Below, piece by piece: positions 6,829 through 14,170 of a stretch of DNA of 19,349 nt. Position 1 is the stretch's first letter. Each line of letters begins with the position of its first letter. The notes under the pieces are model-generated. The model made no database searches. It was not told the DNA's origin and saw only the letters and a program-made list of their open reading frames with translations. The stretch lies in assembly GCA_051877705.1 (NCBI GenBank), contig JBJEJD010000063.1:1-19349 (forward strand), written 5' to 3'. The position numbers and the translations under genes were made by a program. Origin of the DNA: Coprococcus_A sp051877705. Lineage in GTDB: Bacteria > Bacillota > Clostridia > Lachnospirales > Lachnospiraceae.

Positions 6829-9046
6829 AAAAGAATTAAGATCTTATTTTACTTCCATGACGGGTTATATCTGTATGGCCTTTATGCTGGTTGTCATCGG
6901 GATTTATTACGCGATCATCAATCTGTCATCGGGATATCCTTATTTTGGCTATACATTATCCTGCGTTATGGTATTGTTTCTGCTTATGACACCGGTATTG
7001 ACCATGCGCATACTTGCGGAAGAAAGAAACCGGAAAACGGATCAGCTTCTTCTGACGGCACCGGTATCGCTCTGGAAGATAGTGATTGGTAAGTATCTGG
7101 CCATGGTGACGGTTTTTGCCCTTGCCCTGCTGATTACATGCCTTTATCCTCTGATTCTGGCAAAATTCGGTACGGTGTCACTGCCAATGGCATACACAGC
7201 TATTCTGGGATATTTCCTTTATGGAGCTGCCTGTATAGCTATTGGCCTGTTCCTTTCATCCATAACAGAGAGTCAGGTTATTGCAGCATTGCTTACCTTC
7301 TTTGTCCTGCTGATTTTCTATATTACGGGTGCGCTCACAGATTCCCTGCCGGGAACCGCTTCAGCGTCCTTTGCTATCTGGGCTTTTGTGATTCTGTTTG
7401 CGGCATGGCTGATTTTTAATCTGACGGCACAGGCAAAAATTGCAATTCCCGTCGGGGTTGCGGCGGAAGTTATCAATCTGGTGATTTTTCTTGCAAAGGC
7501 AGAATGGATGGAAGGGTCTGTGGCAAAGGCCTTAAGCGCTTTTGATATGACGTCCTTCTTCTCCGACTTTGCGTCAGGTATACTGGATGTGACAGGAATT
7601 ATTTATTATCTCTCCATTATTGTGTTTTGTATTTTCCTGACAGTACAGTCTATCCAGAGACGGCGCTGGGGCGGCGATGCCCTGATGACGGCGGTTATGC
7701 TGGCCATTGTAGTCGTTGTCAATCTTGCTGTGGGGCAGGTGCCTGTGAAGTATACACAATTTGATCTGACAGACAATCAGTTATATACCATCACGGATGA
7801 GACGAAGGAATTTGTGGCTGGTCTGGATCAGGATGTGGACATTTACCTAATTGTAGAAAGCGGCAATGAGGATGAGGATCTTCAGACAGTGCTGGAGCGG
7901 TATGAATCGCTGTCAGATCATGTGAAGTTACACAAGAAGGATCCGGTGGTTAATCCGTCATTTACGAAACAATATACGGAAAGCAGTCTGCCTGATAACA
8001 GTATGATTGTTGTCTGTGGTGAACGTTCAAAGGTGATTTCCTATAACGATATTTATGAATCGGAAATTAATTATCAGACTTACAGCTACCAGACGACAGG
8101 ATTTGATGCGGAGGGACAGTTGACCAGTGCCATCGACTATGTTACTTCCGGTGAAATTCCGAAGCTGTATATATTGACGGGGCATAATGAATCTGATTTT
8201 TCCAGTACTTTGAGCAGTCAGATAGCCAAGGAGAATATCGAAGTTGTGGAGCTGAATCTGATTACCAGCGAGGCAGTTCCTGAAGATGCGGCGTGTGTGT
8301 TTATTAATTCGCCTCAGAAGGACATTACTGCAGATGAGAAGGAAAGACTGCTGGATTATATGGAAAATGGCGGGCATGTTTTGCTGATCACAGATTATAT
8401 GGAAACAGAGACGCCGAATCTTAATGCCGTGCTGGACAACTATGGTTTATCTGTATCGGAAGGTCTGATATTTGAAGGAAACAGCCAGTATTATTATCCG
8501 GGCTATCCTTCATATCTGATTCCGAAAATTCAGAGTACAGATGCAGTGGGTGATATGACCTCTGATGATATTATTCTTATGCCATATGCCCAGAATATTG
8601 AGATATCTGAAGATGTCAGAAGTTCAGTGACGGTGACACCGATTCTAAAGACCAGCAGTAAATCTTATATTAAGACGGATTTAAAGAATCTGACTACCAT
8701 GGAGAAACAGTCAGGGGATCAGGAAGGCCCGTTTACACCGGGGGTGGCTGTGACGGAATCTTACGACGGCAAGGAAACAAAATTCATGTATCTGACATCC
8801 TCAGGACTTTTGAATGAAAATATGAATCAGGCGGTGACAGGCGGCAATTATGAATTGATCGTTAATGCTCTTAGCTGGATGATCGATAAAGAGGAAAGTA
8901 TTTCTATACCAGCCAAGAGCCTGCAGACGACGTATCTGTCTGTGACAGCTGCTGATGCGGGATTCTGGGGAACTTTTGTCATCGTTATTCCTATTATTCT
9001 GGTTATTGCCGGCGGTGTTGTATGGTTCAGAAGGAGGCGTAAGTAG
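6812..9046 (+). CDS. Fused ABC-2 permease (GldF-like) and GldG-like protein
   Basis: This is a 744-residue membrane protein. Residues 1 to about 300 form an ABC-2-type permease of several helices, with the family motif EERNRKTDQLLLTAPVS in the cytoplasmic loop. From about residue 315 (FDLTDNQLYTIT, the entry motif of GldG) a large extracytoplasmic domain follows, with the segment LLITDYMET of its Rossmann-like fold, then a C-terminal helix (about 717-737) and a basic end RRRRK. In Bacteroidetes, GldF and GldG are separate proteins; here they are one chain. I chose ATG at 6812, inside the end of the ATPase gene, because GGAGG lies about 9 nt upstream; the longer frame from 6761 lacks one. It is the membrane part of the ABC complex. 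The substrate is unknown. Confidence 0.88.
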   Translation: MRAIYKKELRSYFTSMTGYICMAFMLVVIGIYYAIINLSSGYPYFGYTLSCVMVLFLLMTPVLTMRILAEERNRKTDQLLLTAPVSLWKIVIGKYLAMVTVFALALLITCLYPLILAKFGTVSLPMAYTAILGYFLYGAACIAIGLFLSSITESQVIAALLTFFVLLIFYITGALTDSLPGTASASFAIWAFVILFAAWLIFNLTAQAKIAIPVGVAAEVINLVIFLAKAEWMEGSVAKALSAFDMTSFFSDFASGILDVTGIIYYLSIIVFCIFLTVQSIQRRRWGGDALMTAVMLAIVVVVNLAVGQVPVKYTQFDLTDNQLYTITDETKEFVAGLDQDVDIYLIVESGNEDEDLQTVLERYESLSDHVKLHKKDPVVNPSFTKQYTESSLPDNSMIVVCGERSKVISYNDIYESEINYQTYSYQTTGFDAEGQLTSAIDYVTSGEIPKLYILTGHNESDFSSTLSSQIAKENIEVVELNLITSEAVPEDAACVFINSPQKDITADEKERLLDYMENGGHVLLITDYMETETPNLNAVLDNYGLSVSEGLIFEGNSQYYYPGYPSYLIPKIQSTDAVGDMTSDDIILMPYAQNIEISEDVRSSVTVTPILKTSSKSYIKTDLKNLTTMEKQSGDQEGPFTPGVAVTESYDGKETKFMYLTSSGLLNENMNQAVTGGNYELIVNALSWMIDKEESISIPAKSLQTTYLSVTAADAGFWGTFVIVIPIILVIAGGVVWFRRRRK

Positions 9047-9049
9047 AGG

Positions 9050-10588
9050 ATGAAAAACAGAAAGAAAGGACTGCTCATTGCGCTTGTGCTTCTTCTGGTT
9101 GTGGCCGCTGCCTATCTTGCCATTGTAAAAATAAATCAGGCATCGGAGACGGATGATGAGGCATCGGAGAACTCTCTGGTCATCAGCAGTGTGGACAGTG
9201 ATCAGATTACGGCCATCAGCTATGAAAAGGATGGCAAAAAACTGTCCTTTGTGAAAGAGAATGGAACCTGGTATTATGAATCTGACAGAAAATTCCCGGT
9301 TCTTCAGGACAGTCTGACGGCTATGACCAATCAGCTGGGGGCCATATCGGCAGTACGCAAGCTGGAAGAGCCTGAAGATCTGTCGGAATATGGACTGGAT
9401 GCGCCTGTACTGACCGTACATTATGAGACCGGCGATGACAGGCAGGCTGATTTTACGGTGGGCGATACCAATGACAGTGTCAACGGCTGCTATCTGCAGA
9501 TCGATGGTGATGATGCGGTTTATATTGTTTCTTCCGATTTTGCCGATGTTTTCATAACAGATCTGTATGAAATGGCAGACATGGAAGATTTTTCGACGAT
9601 TGTTTCGGATGATATAACAAGTATAAAAATCGAATCCGGCGACCGGCAGCTGCAGCTGATTACCGACGGCAATTCCTCATCAGGCTGGATTGTTACGGAA
9701 AATGGAGAGAAAAAGGATGAATGTTCTTCCACATCTGTGACACAGCTGGTGAATACGGTAACGGGAATCACCTTTAAGAAAGACATTGATTATGATTGTC
9801 AGGATATGTCCGTATATGGTCTGGATCATCCGCAGGCTGTTGTCACTGTTGACTATACGGAGACTGTGACAGTGAATGAGGATGATAATGAGGCCGGAGA
9901 AAATGAAGCAGGAGACAGCGAAACGGAAACAGAGACTGAAACTGAGACTGAGACGAAAACGGTGACTGTAGCGAAACAGGCGGTGGTCTATATCGGCGCT
10001 CAGAATGCAGATGGTGATTATTATGTTTCCATGGATGGTTCTTCACAGATCCATTTGCTTGGCAGCGATACGGCAGAGAAACTGATGTCTGCCAAGGCGG
10101 CAAATATGGTGGACAGTACTATTTTGTCAGGAACGCTGAGTGAAGCAGCAGGTATTGAGGTTACTACAGGCAGCGGACACTGGAAACTGGAGAAGAAGAC
10201 GGTCGTTGTGGATGCTGAGACAGAGGAGGCTTCAGGAGATGGAGACAGTACAGAATCGGAATCATCAGAGGCAACAGAAGCTGAGCCGGAGACTGAAGAA
10301 AAATGGTATGCGGGCAGTAAGGAAATACAGCTGACGGATCTTTCATCCGCTTACAGCAGTCTGTCTCAGATGAAGGCTGAAAAAATTCTGGAAGAAACAG
10401 TGGAACCGAAAGGCGGCGAGACATTTTCCATTACTTTGAAGTGGGAGAATGGCAAAGAGACGGTCATTACCTTCACGGAATACGACAGCAGCTTCCAGCT
10501 GGCGACAATAAATGGCGAGAGTCGGAAACTAGTCAACAGAAGAGATGTGGAAAAATTAATAGAAGATATGGAGGAACTGTTCAAATAG
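9050..10588 (+). CDS. Membrane-anchored DUF4340 protein
   Basis: This 512-residue protein has a short basic N-terminus and one hydrophobic helix (about 7-26, LLIALVLLLVVAAAYLAIV), which anchors an extracytoplasmic remainder. The DUF4340 pattern appears twice: YGLDAPVLTVHYETG near residue 107 and YGLDHPQAVVTVDY near residue 256, with a WKLEKK-type strand later, so the protein is built of repeated beta modules. Two acidic low-complexity inserts break the modules, a Glu-Thr run (about 290-300) and a Glu/Ser/Ala-rich run (about 390-420). DUF4340 proteins are known as constant neighbours of GldG-type proteins; their biochemical role is unknown. The gene follows the permease by 3 nt and shares its transcript. 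It may bind substrate or connect the transporter to the cell wall (inference). Confidence 0.85.
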   Translation: MKNRKKGLLIALVLLLVVAAAYLAIVKINQASETDDEASENSLVISSVDSDQITAISYEKDGKKLSFVKENGTWYYESDRKFPVLQDSLTAMTNQLGAISAVRKLEEPEDLSEYGLDAPVLTVHYETGDDRQADFTVGDTNDSVNGCYLQIDGDDAVYIVSSDFADVFITDLYEMADMEDFSTIVSDDITSIKIESGDRQLQLITDGNSSSGWIVTENGEKKDECSSTSVTQLVNTVTGITFKKDIDYDCQDMSVYGLDHPQAVVTVDYTETVTVNEDDNEAGENEAGDSETETETETETETKTVTVAKQAVVYIGAQNADGDYYVSMDGSSQIHLLGSDTAEKLMSAKAANMVDSTILSGTLSEAAGIEVTTGSGHWKLEKKTVVVDAETEEASGDGDSTESESSEATEAEPETEEKWYAGSKEIQLTDLSSAYSSLSQMKAEKILEETVEPKGGETFSITLKWENGKETVITFTEYDSSFQLATINGESRKLVNRRDVEKLIEDMEELFK

Positions 10589-10610
10589 TAATCAACATAT
10601 AAGAATTTGG

Positions 10611-10647
10611 TAAGTCCATAGGATGGTGCAATCCTATGGACTTATTT
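10611..10647 (+). terminator. Intrinsic terminator of the ABC operon
   Basis: TAAGTCCATAGGAT (10611-10624) pairs perfectly with ATCCTATGGACTTA (10631-10644), giving 14 bp with the loop GGTGCA, 22 nt after the DUF4340 stop. The T-tract is only TTT before the sequence changes to GTGTGCCGGG. This is explained if a group IIC intron inserted there and split the tract. Confidence 0.75.
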
Positions 10648-10698
10648 GTGTGCCGGGCATGGCATTGATCTTTCTGGTGAAAGTCCAGTCACGGGTAT
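10648..10698 (+). mobile_element. Probable 5' remnant of a group IIC intron
   Basis: The segment starts GTGTGCCGGGCATGGC and continues with TCTGGTGAAAGTCCAG. From memory it matches in order the first ~50 nt of group IIC introns such as the Oceanobacillus iheyensis intron: GUGYG start, CCCGGCAUGG-like stem, then a GGUGARAGUCC motif. It begins directly after the stem of an intrinsic terminator, which is the known insertion site of class C introns. No reverse transcriptase and no domain V-like hairpin follow before the GH43 promoter, so only the 5' end is left. The alignment was made by eye. Confidence 0.6.
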
Positions 10699-10728
10699 TA
10701 AATCAATTGTGCAATTTTCAGCTTATAG

Positions 10729-10758
10729 TTGACATGAGGTGCTTTGATTGGTTATACT
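10729..10758 (+). promoter_or_regulatory. Promoter of the GH43 gene
   Basis: TTGACA (10729-10734) and TATACT (10753-10758) are spaced by 18 nt, close to the vegetative consensus. The leader of about 90 nt to the GH43 start is very AT-rich. A short symmetric site AATTGTGCAATT lies just upstream (about 10705-10716) and could bind a regulator. The rest of the space 10699-10851 shows no gene. Confidence 0.65.
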
Positions 10759-10851
10759 CAAACAAAATTAAATATTTACTAAATAATGCCAAATAAATTT
10801 AAAGATTATAAAAAAGCAAATAATTTAGTGCGATTTGGAGGAGAATAGAAG

Positions 10852-12342
10852 ATGGGACAGATTTATAATCCATATTTACCGTTGACAGAGCATGTACCTG
10901 ATGGAGAGCCGCATCTTTTTGACGGCCGTGTTTATATCTATGGTTCCCATGATAAACCAAATGGTACGGCATATTGCGAAGATAATTATGTGACATGGTC
11001 CGCACCGGAAAAGGATTTAACGGATTGGCGGTTTGAGGGAGAGATTTACCGAAAAACGCAGGATCCGTCCAATCCGGATGGTAAAATGCAGCTGTGGGCT
11101 CCGGATGTTACACAGGGACCGGATGGCCGTTACTATATGTATTACTGCTTTTCCTTCTATCCTGAGATTGGAGTGGCGGTCAGCAGCAGTCCGGCGGGAC
11201 CTTTCGAGTTTTATGGTCATGTCAGGTATCCGGAGTCAATTCTCGGGGGTAAAGTTCTGCAGGAATATATGCCCTTTGACCCGGCAGTGCTGACAGATGA
11301 TGACGGAAGGGTTTATCTGTATTATGGATTCTGTCCGGCAAAGGATAAGTCTATGGATATATCTGAACTTTCACGGGATGAATTTGAAACCATGCCGGAG
11401 GCGGCCAGGGAGACCTATAGACAGATGAGCCGCATCCGGTTCGGCGAGAACAGTATGGTGGCTGAGCTGGAACCGGATATGATCACACTGAAGGAGGTTC
11501 CGCGGGCGCTTATTCCGGGTGGAAAATATGAAGAAGGGACTGGATTTGAAGGGCATGCGTTCTTTGAGGCATCATCGATCCGCAAGATAAGAGGGAAATA
11601 TTATTTTGTCTACTCAAGCTATAAGAGTGCGGAGCTTTGCTATGCGGTCAGTGATAAACCGGATCGTGATTTTGTGTACGGAGGTACGATTATATCAAAC
11701 GGAGACATTGGTCTTAACGGCAGAACAAAACCGGTTTATACCATTGGCAATAATCATGGCGGCATTGTACAGGCAGACGGCGAATACTATATCTTTTATC
11801 ACAGGCAGACAAATGGCACGGAATTCTCCCGTCAGGGCTGTGCCGAGAAAATTATGATAAAGGATGACGGAATGATTGATCAGGTGGAGATCACAAGCTG
11901 CGGCTTAAATGGCGGTCCTCTTGCAGGGAGTGGTATTTATCCTGCGGCAATTGTCTGCCATATGACAAGTCCGACCACGCAGGACTGGATGGATTACAAT
12001 GCTCCGGAGCTTCAGAAACAGACCAGGATTACGGAAAAGGTGCAGGGGCAGGTGGTCGTATCCGATGTCGCAGACGGGACGACGCTGGGATATAAATATT
12101 TCAGATTTACAGCAGTAAACGGTATCCTGTTGGAAATTAGAGGAAAGTTCAGTGGGCGGATTACGGTATCTTCGGATGAAAACGGTCAGAATATTTATGG
12201 ACAACATGATGTGGATATGGACCGGGAGGAATGGACGATACTTACTGTTCCCGTGCAGATCAGACAGGGTGTTTCTGCCTTGTATTTTCGTTTTGCCGGA
12301 GTTGGTACTTTCGATTTGAAAAATATCGGATTTATAGGATAA
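10852..12342 (+). CDS. Glycoside hydrolase family 43 protein with C-terminal CBM6-like domain
   Basis: This 496-residue protein has no signal peptide, so it should act in the cytoplasm on imported oligosaccharides. The start ATG has GGAGGAG about 9 nt upstream. The five-bladed beta-propeller domain of GH43 covers about 1-330. The three acidic residues are recognisable: D17 in VPDGEPHLF (base), D143 in PFDPAVL (pKa modulator) and E239 in HAFFEASSIRK (acid). Blade motifs such as GRYYMYYC and GRVYLYYG are present. Residues from about 385 to the end form a beta-sandwich like CBM6/CBM36 modules. GH43 enzymes of this type are beta-xylosidases or alpha-L-arabinofuranosidases; which one cannot be decided here. 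With the GH120 enzyme 2 kb away it suggests use of arabino-xylo-oligosaccharides. It has its own promoter and no cotranscribed transporter. Confidence 0.88.
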   Translation: MGQIYNPYLPLTEHVPDGEPHLFDGRVYIYGSHDKPNGTAYCEDNYVTWSAPEKDLTDWRFEGEIYRKTQDPSNPDGKMQLWAPDVTQGPDGRYYMYYCFSFYPEIGVAVSSSPAGPFEFYGHVRYPESILGGKVLQEYMPFDPAVLTDDDGRVYLYYGFCPAKDKSMDISELSRDEFETMPEAARETYRQMSRIRFGENSMVAELEPDMITLKEVPRALIPGGKYEEGTGFEGHAFFEASSIRKIRGKYYFVYSSYKSAELCYAVSDKPDRDFVYGGTIISNGDIGLNGRTKPVYTIGNNHGGIVQADGEYYIFYHRQTNGTEFSRQGCAEKIMIKDDGMIDQVEITSCGLNGGPLAGSGIYPAAIVCHMTSPTTQDWMDYNAPELQKQTRITEKVQGQVVVSDVADGTTLGYKYFRFTAVNGILLEIRGKFSGRITVSSDENGQNIYGQHDVDMDREEWTILTVPVQIRQGVSALYFRFAGVGTFDLKNIGFIG

Positions 12343-12354
12343 TTGTGAGTATTT

Positions 12355-12414
12355 GGGTTACAGTGCAGTGGTTATCCTGCCTGCAACCCATGATACCGGT
12401 TCGCGGTTCGGTAT
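12355..12414. terminator. Weak stem-loops between convergent GH43 and Rpn genes
   Basis: Two imperfect stems lie in the 115-nt convergent gap. One pairs GGGT (12355-12358) plus TGCAG (12364-12368) with CTGCAACCC (12381-12389). The other pairs ATACCG (12393-12398) with CGGTAT (12409-12414). There is no T-tract on either strand, so their role as terminators is uncertain. Confidence 0.25.
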
Positions 12415-12457
12415 TCCTTGCTGTTCCCCGCAAAGGATGATAAAGCAGTCTATTGTT

Positions 12458-13669
12458 TCATTTCCGGGATAATAGTTCTTCCACCTGCTCTTTTAATTCA
12501 TGGATCAGAGCCACCTGATCTTGAAGCTGTTGCCTCTGTGAATCAAGCTGCTGTTGTTGTGAATCAATCTGTCGCTGCTGTGAATCAAGCTGCTCTTTCT
12601 GCAAATTAATCTGTTGTTNNNNNNNNNNNNNNNNNNNNNNNNNNNNNNNNNNNNNNNNNNNNNNNNNNNNNNNNNNNNNNNNNNNNNNNNNNNNNNNNNN
12701 NNNNNNNNNNNNNNNNNNTTGTGAATCAATCTGTTGTTTTTGTGAATCAATCTGGTCTTTTTGTGCATCAATGGTGTTCTGCATTTCGTCAATCATGTAA
12801 TCGATTGTTCCGAGATCAAGTTCGAGCAATTCTTTTGAATACATTCCCATCACCCTTTCAATATCCAGGCATAACGTGTAGATATCCTCATAGAGTTCTT
12901 TAAATTCCGGATAAGTGCTGATGAGCCTTACGATGCTCTCGGGATCATCCATACTGAGGAAGGTAAGCCATGCCTCTAGTTTATCAGATATGCCTCTATT
13001 GTGATGGCTTTTCTTAAAGATGTCAAGTGGTATCAGCACAAATTCCTGCAGAAAATCAACGTCAAGGCCCGTATCGGTGCGCTGTTTTGCACGATGGATA
13101 TATACGTCCGGACAGGCATGAAATTCCTGTGTGCTTTTCTCAAAGAACACGATTGTATAGACTTTTTTGATATCCCTGTAACTGAAATGGTTCTTATGTT
13201 TTTTAGCATGTTGTTTAACGCGCTTATATTGGCGCAGGAGCAGATCGGCAGAGTAACAGGCACACCGCTGCCCCGGAAAGGCATAGCCGATTTTCTGGAC
13301 TTCTATATTCGCAATGCTTCCATCTGTCATTTCAACGACGATATCCATGATAAGCAGAGGCTTGTTGTCCGTAATATTGACGGATTCATTCGGCAGTATC
13401 TTCAGAATATGTATGTCCTGTCCCAGAAGCAGTGAAAGCAGTTCTTCCAGTCGTTCCGGCACTGTATCAGGATTCATGATCTCTTTGAAAAAGCTGTCAT
13501 AAAGCATCTTTACGCCTTTGGCACCGGAACAGAAATTCAGAAAATCCGTCTGCTGTTCCTCTGTCCAGCTGCCAAAAAGTGTTTTTAAATCCGGGTGTTT
13601 CTGTATATCTGTCATAATTTCTTCTTTTGTACGAATCATTGGAAAATATTGCTGAAGTTTTGTATCCAT
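12458..13669 (-). CDS. Rpn family (PD-(D/E)XK) protein with heptad-repeat coiled-coil tail, interrupted by an assembly gap
   Basis: The N-terminal ~300 residues match the Rpn/PDDEXK_2 transposase-like nuclease family: start YFPMIRTKEE, then LYDSFFKEIM, the nuclease core LLIMDIVVEM with the acidic D, then IEVQK (E-x-Q-K in place of E-x-K), and a conserved tyrosine-rich helix after it. Such proteins promote recombination or act in defence; the family multiplies in clostridia. The C-terminal part (about 300 on) is a Gln-rich coiled coil of exact seven-residue units such as IDSQKQQ and LDSQQRQ, coded by 21-bp tandem repeats. The 100-N gap lies in these repeats, so the true length is unknown. Both flanks are in the same frame across the placeholder. 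The start ATG has GAGG about 10 nt upstream. A single-gene unit convergent with GH43. Confidence 0.82.
   Translation of the reverse strand: MDTKLQQYFPMIRTKEEIMTDIQKHPDLKTLFGSWTEEQQTDFLNFCSGAKGVKMLYDSFFKEIMNPDTVPERLEELLSLLLGQDIHILKILPNESVNITDNKPLLIMDIVVEMTDGSIANIEVQKIGYAFPGQRCACYSADLLLRQYKRVKQHAKKHKNHFSYRDIKKVYTIVFFEKSTQEFHACPDVYIHRAKQRTDTGLDVDFLQEFVLIPLDIFKKSHHNRGISDKLEAWLTFLSMDDPESIVRLISTYPEFKELYEDIYTLCLDIERVMGMYSKELLELDLGTIDYMIDEMQNTIDAQKDQIDSQKQQIDSQXXXXXXXXXXXXXXXXXXXXXXXXXXXXXXXXXXQQINLQKEQLDSQQRQIDSQQQQLDSQRQQLQDQVALIHELKEQVEELLSRK
12530..12780. repeat. 21-bp tandem repeats coding for the Rpn coiled coil
   Basis: On the plus strand, units of the type TGTGAATCAA(G/T)CTG plus a T/G-rich end recur every 21 bp from about 12537 to 12618 and again from 12719 to about 12770. 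Each encodes one heptad (IDSQxQQ-like) on the minus strand. Units differ slightly, and the assembly breaks within them. Such arrays change length easily by slippage. Confidence 0.8.
12619..12718. other. Assembly gap (100 N)
   Basis: There are exactly 100 N, a usual placeholder for a gap of unknown size. The flanking repeat frames match over 100, so the true missing length should be 1 modulo 3 if the gene is intact. Confidence 0.97.
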
Positions 13670-13716
13670 AATTCTCAGACCTCATTTCTATATCTTCATT
13701 ATTCGCCGGCAAAACT

Positions 13717-13745
13717 ATTTTACTATAGGAAAAAGACAGTGCCAA
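13717..13745 (-). promoter_or_regulatory. Promoter of the Rpn gene
   Basis: Read on the minus strand, TTGGCA (13740-13745) and TAAAAT (13717-13722) are spaced by 17 nt, and the gene starts about 48 nt downstream with GAGGT as ribosome binding site. The stretch 13746-13880 beyond it is AT-rich, and I see no gene in it. Confidence 0.5.
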
Positions 13746-13880
13746 TCATCATATATCGGGAAAATCCACATTCAGTCGACAAAAACCATTATGCATCGAT
13801 AAAATAGTATATTTTCTTTTCAACAAATAGTATATGGTCAGAATCAAGATTAGTTCATCGCTGAAATGGATAGGATGCAT

Positions 13881-13908
13881 TTGTAATCATTGATTATTTG
13901 ATTATAAT
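13881..13908 (+). promoter_or_regulatory. Promoter of a short transcription unit
   Basis: TTGTAA (13881-13886) and a perfect TATAAT (13903-13908) are spaced by 16 nt. No annotated-size gene lies downstream on this strand, only the small unit that ends at the terminator 14105-14152. Confidence 0.5.
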
Positions 13909-13960
13909 TTAGCTTTACGAATTATGTTGTTTGGTATATGATAGATAAAGGAAGGAACGA

Positions 13961-14038
13961 ATGGAGAAGAAGAATGTCCTGTTTGAGTATTTTGCGCCGC
14001 AAACAGGTACTGTATCCCTGATAAACAGCGGGGTATAG
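13961..14038 (+). CDS. Possible 25-residue peptide
   Basis: An ATG frame of 25 codons lies about 50 nt after the promoter at 13881-13908, with AAAGGAAGG a few nt upstream, a good ribosome binding site. The product starts MEKKNVLFEY and ends SLINSGV. It has no signal peptide and no known family. The same interval can fold as RNA, so the frame may be chance or a leader peptide. Confidence 0.3.
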   Translation: MEKKNVLFEYFAPQTGTVSLINSGV

Positions 14039-14104
14039 AGGGTAGGATTTGGAAAAGAATAGCCCCGCGAGGGGATGAGAAGAGTTTTACTCTTAAGAAA
14101 AAAT

Positions 14105-14152
14105 AAAACAGCAGTACCGCCATCTTTTTTTGGATGATTGTACTGCTGTTTT
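14105..14152. terminator. Bidirectional intrinsic terminator
   Basis: AAAACAGCAGTAC (14105-14117) pairs with GTACTGCTGTTTT (14140-14152), with an inner CATC/GATG pairing. TTTTTGCTTTTT follows on the plus strand, and TTTTATTTTTTC on the minus strand. It ends both the small plus-strand unit and the GH120 transcript. Confidence 0.85.
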
Positions 14153-14170
14153 TGCTTTTTGCCGGAAATT

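Larger units (their letters stand above)
13915..14154 (+). ncRNA. Possible structured small RNA
   Basis: The interval between a good promoter and a strong terminator is rich in pairings. CTGTTTG (13979-13985) pairs with CAAACAG (14000-14006). GCGGGG (14028-14033) pairs with CCCCGC (14063-14068). CCCC (14063-14066) can instead close a GCGA tetraloop with GGGG (14071-14074). AAGAGT/ACTCTT (14080-14085/14089-14094) is followed by the terminator stem. The two uses of CCCC exclude each other, as in switching RNAs. I do not recognise a known RNA family. It could instead be a small mRNA. Confidence 0.35.

Noticed and set aside
8801..9421. Open minus-strand frame of 206 codons across the permease/DUF4340 junction
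   Set aside because: It overlaps two well-supported coupled genes and has no recognisable domain or start site.
10648..10705. Riboswitch (for example cobalamin-type) in the GH43 leader
   Set aside because: GGTGAAAGTCC is suggestive, but the segment lies upstream of the GH43 promoter (10729-10758) and would not be in that mRNA. The intron remnant explains order and position better.
12505..12792. Alternative minus-strand frame over the 21-bp repeats (RLIHNNSSLI-like)
   Set aside because: Repeats with a period divisible by 3 stay open in more than one frame. Only the Rpn frame continues into the nuclease domain.
13001..13435. Plus-strand frame of 144 codons inside the Rpn gene
   Set aside because: It is antisense to a recognised family protein and has no own start signal.
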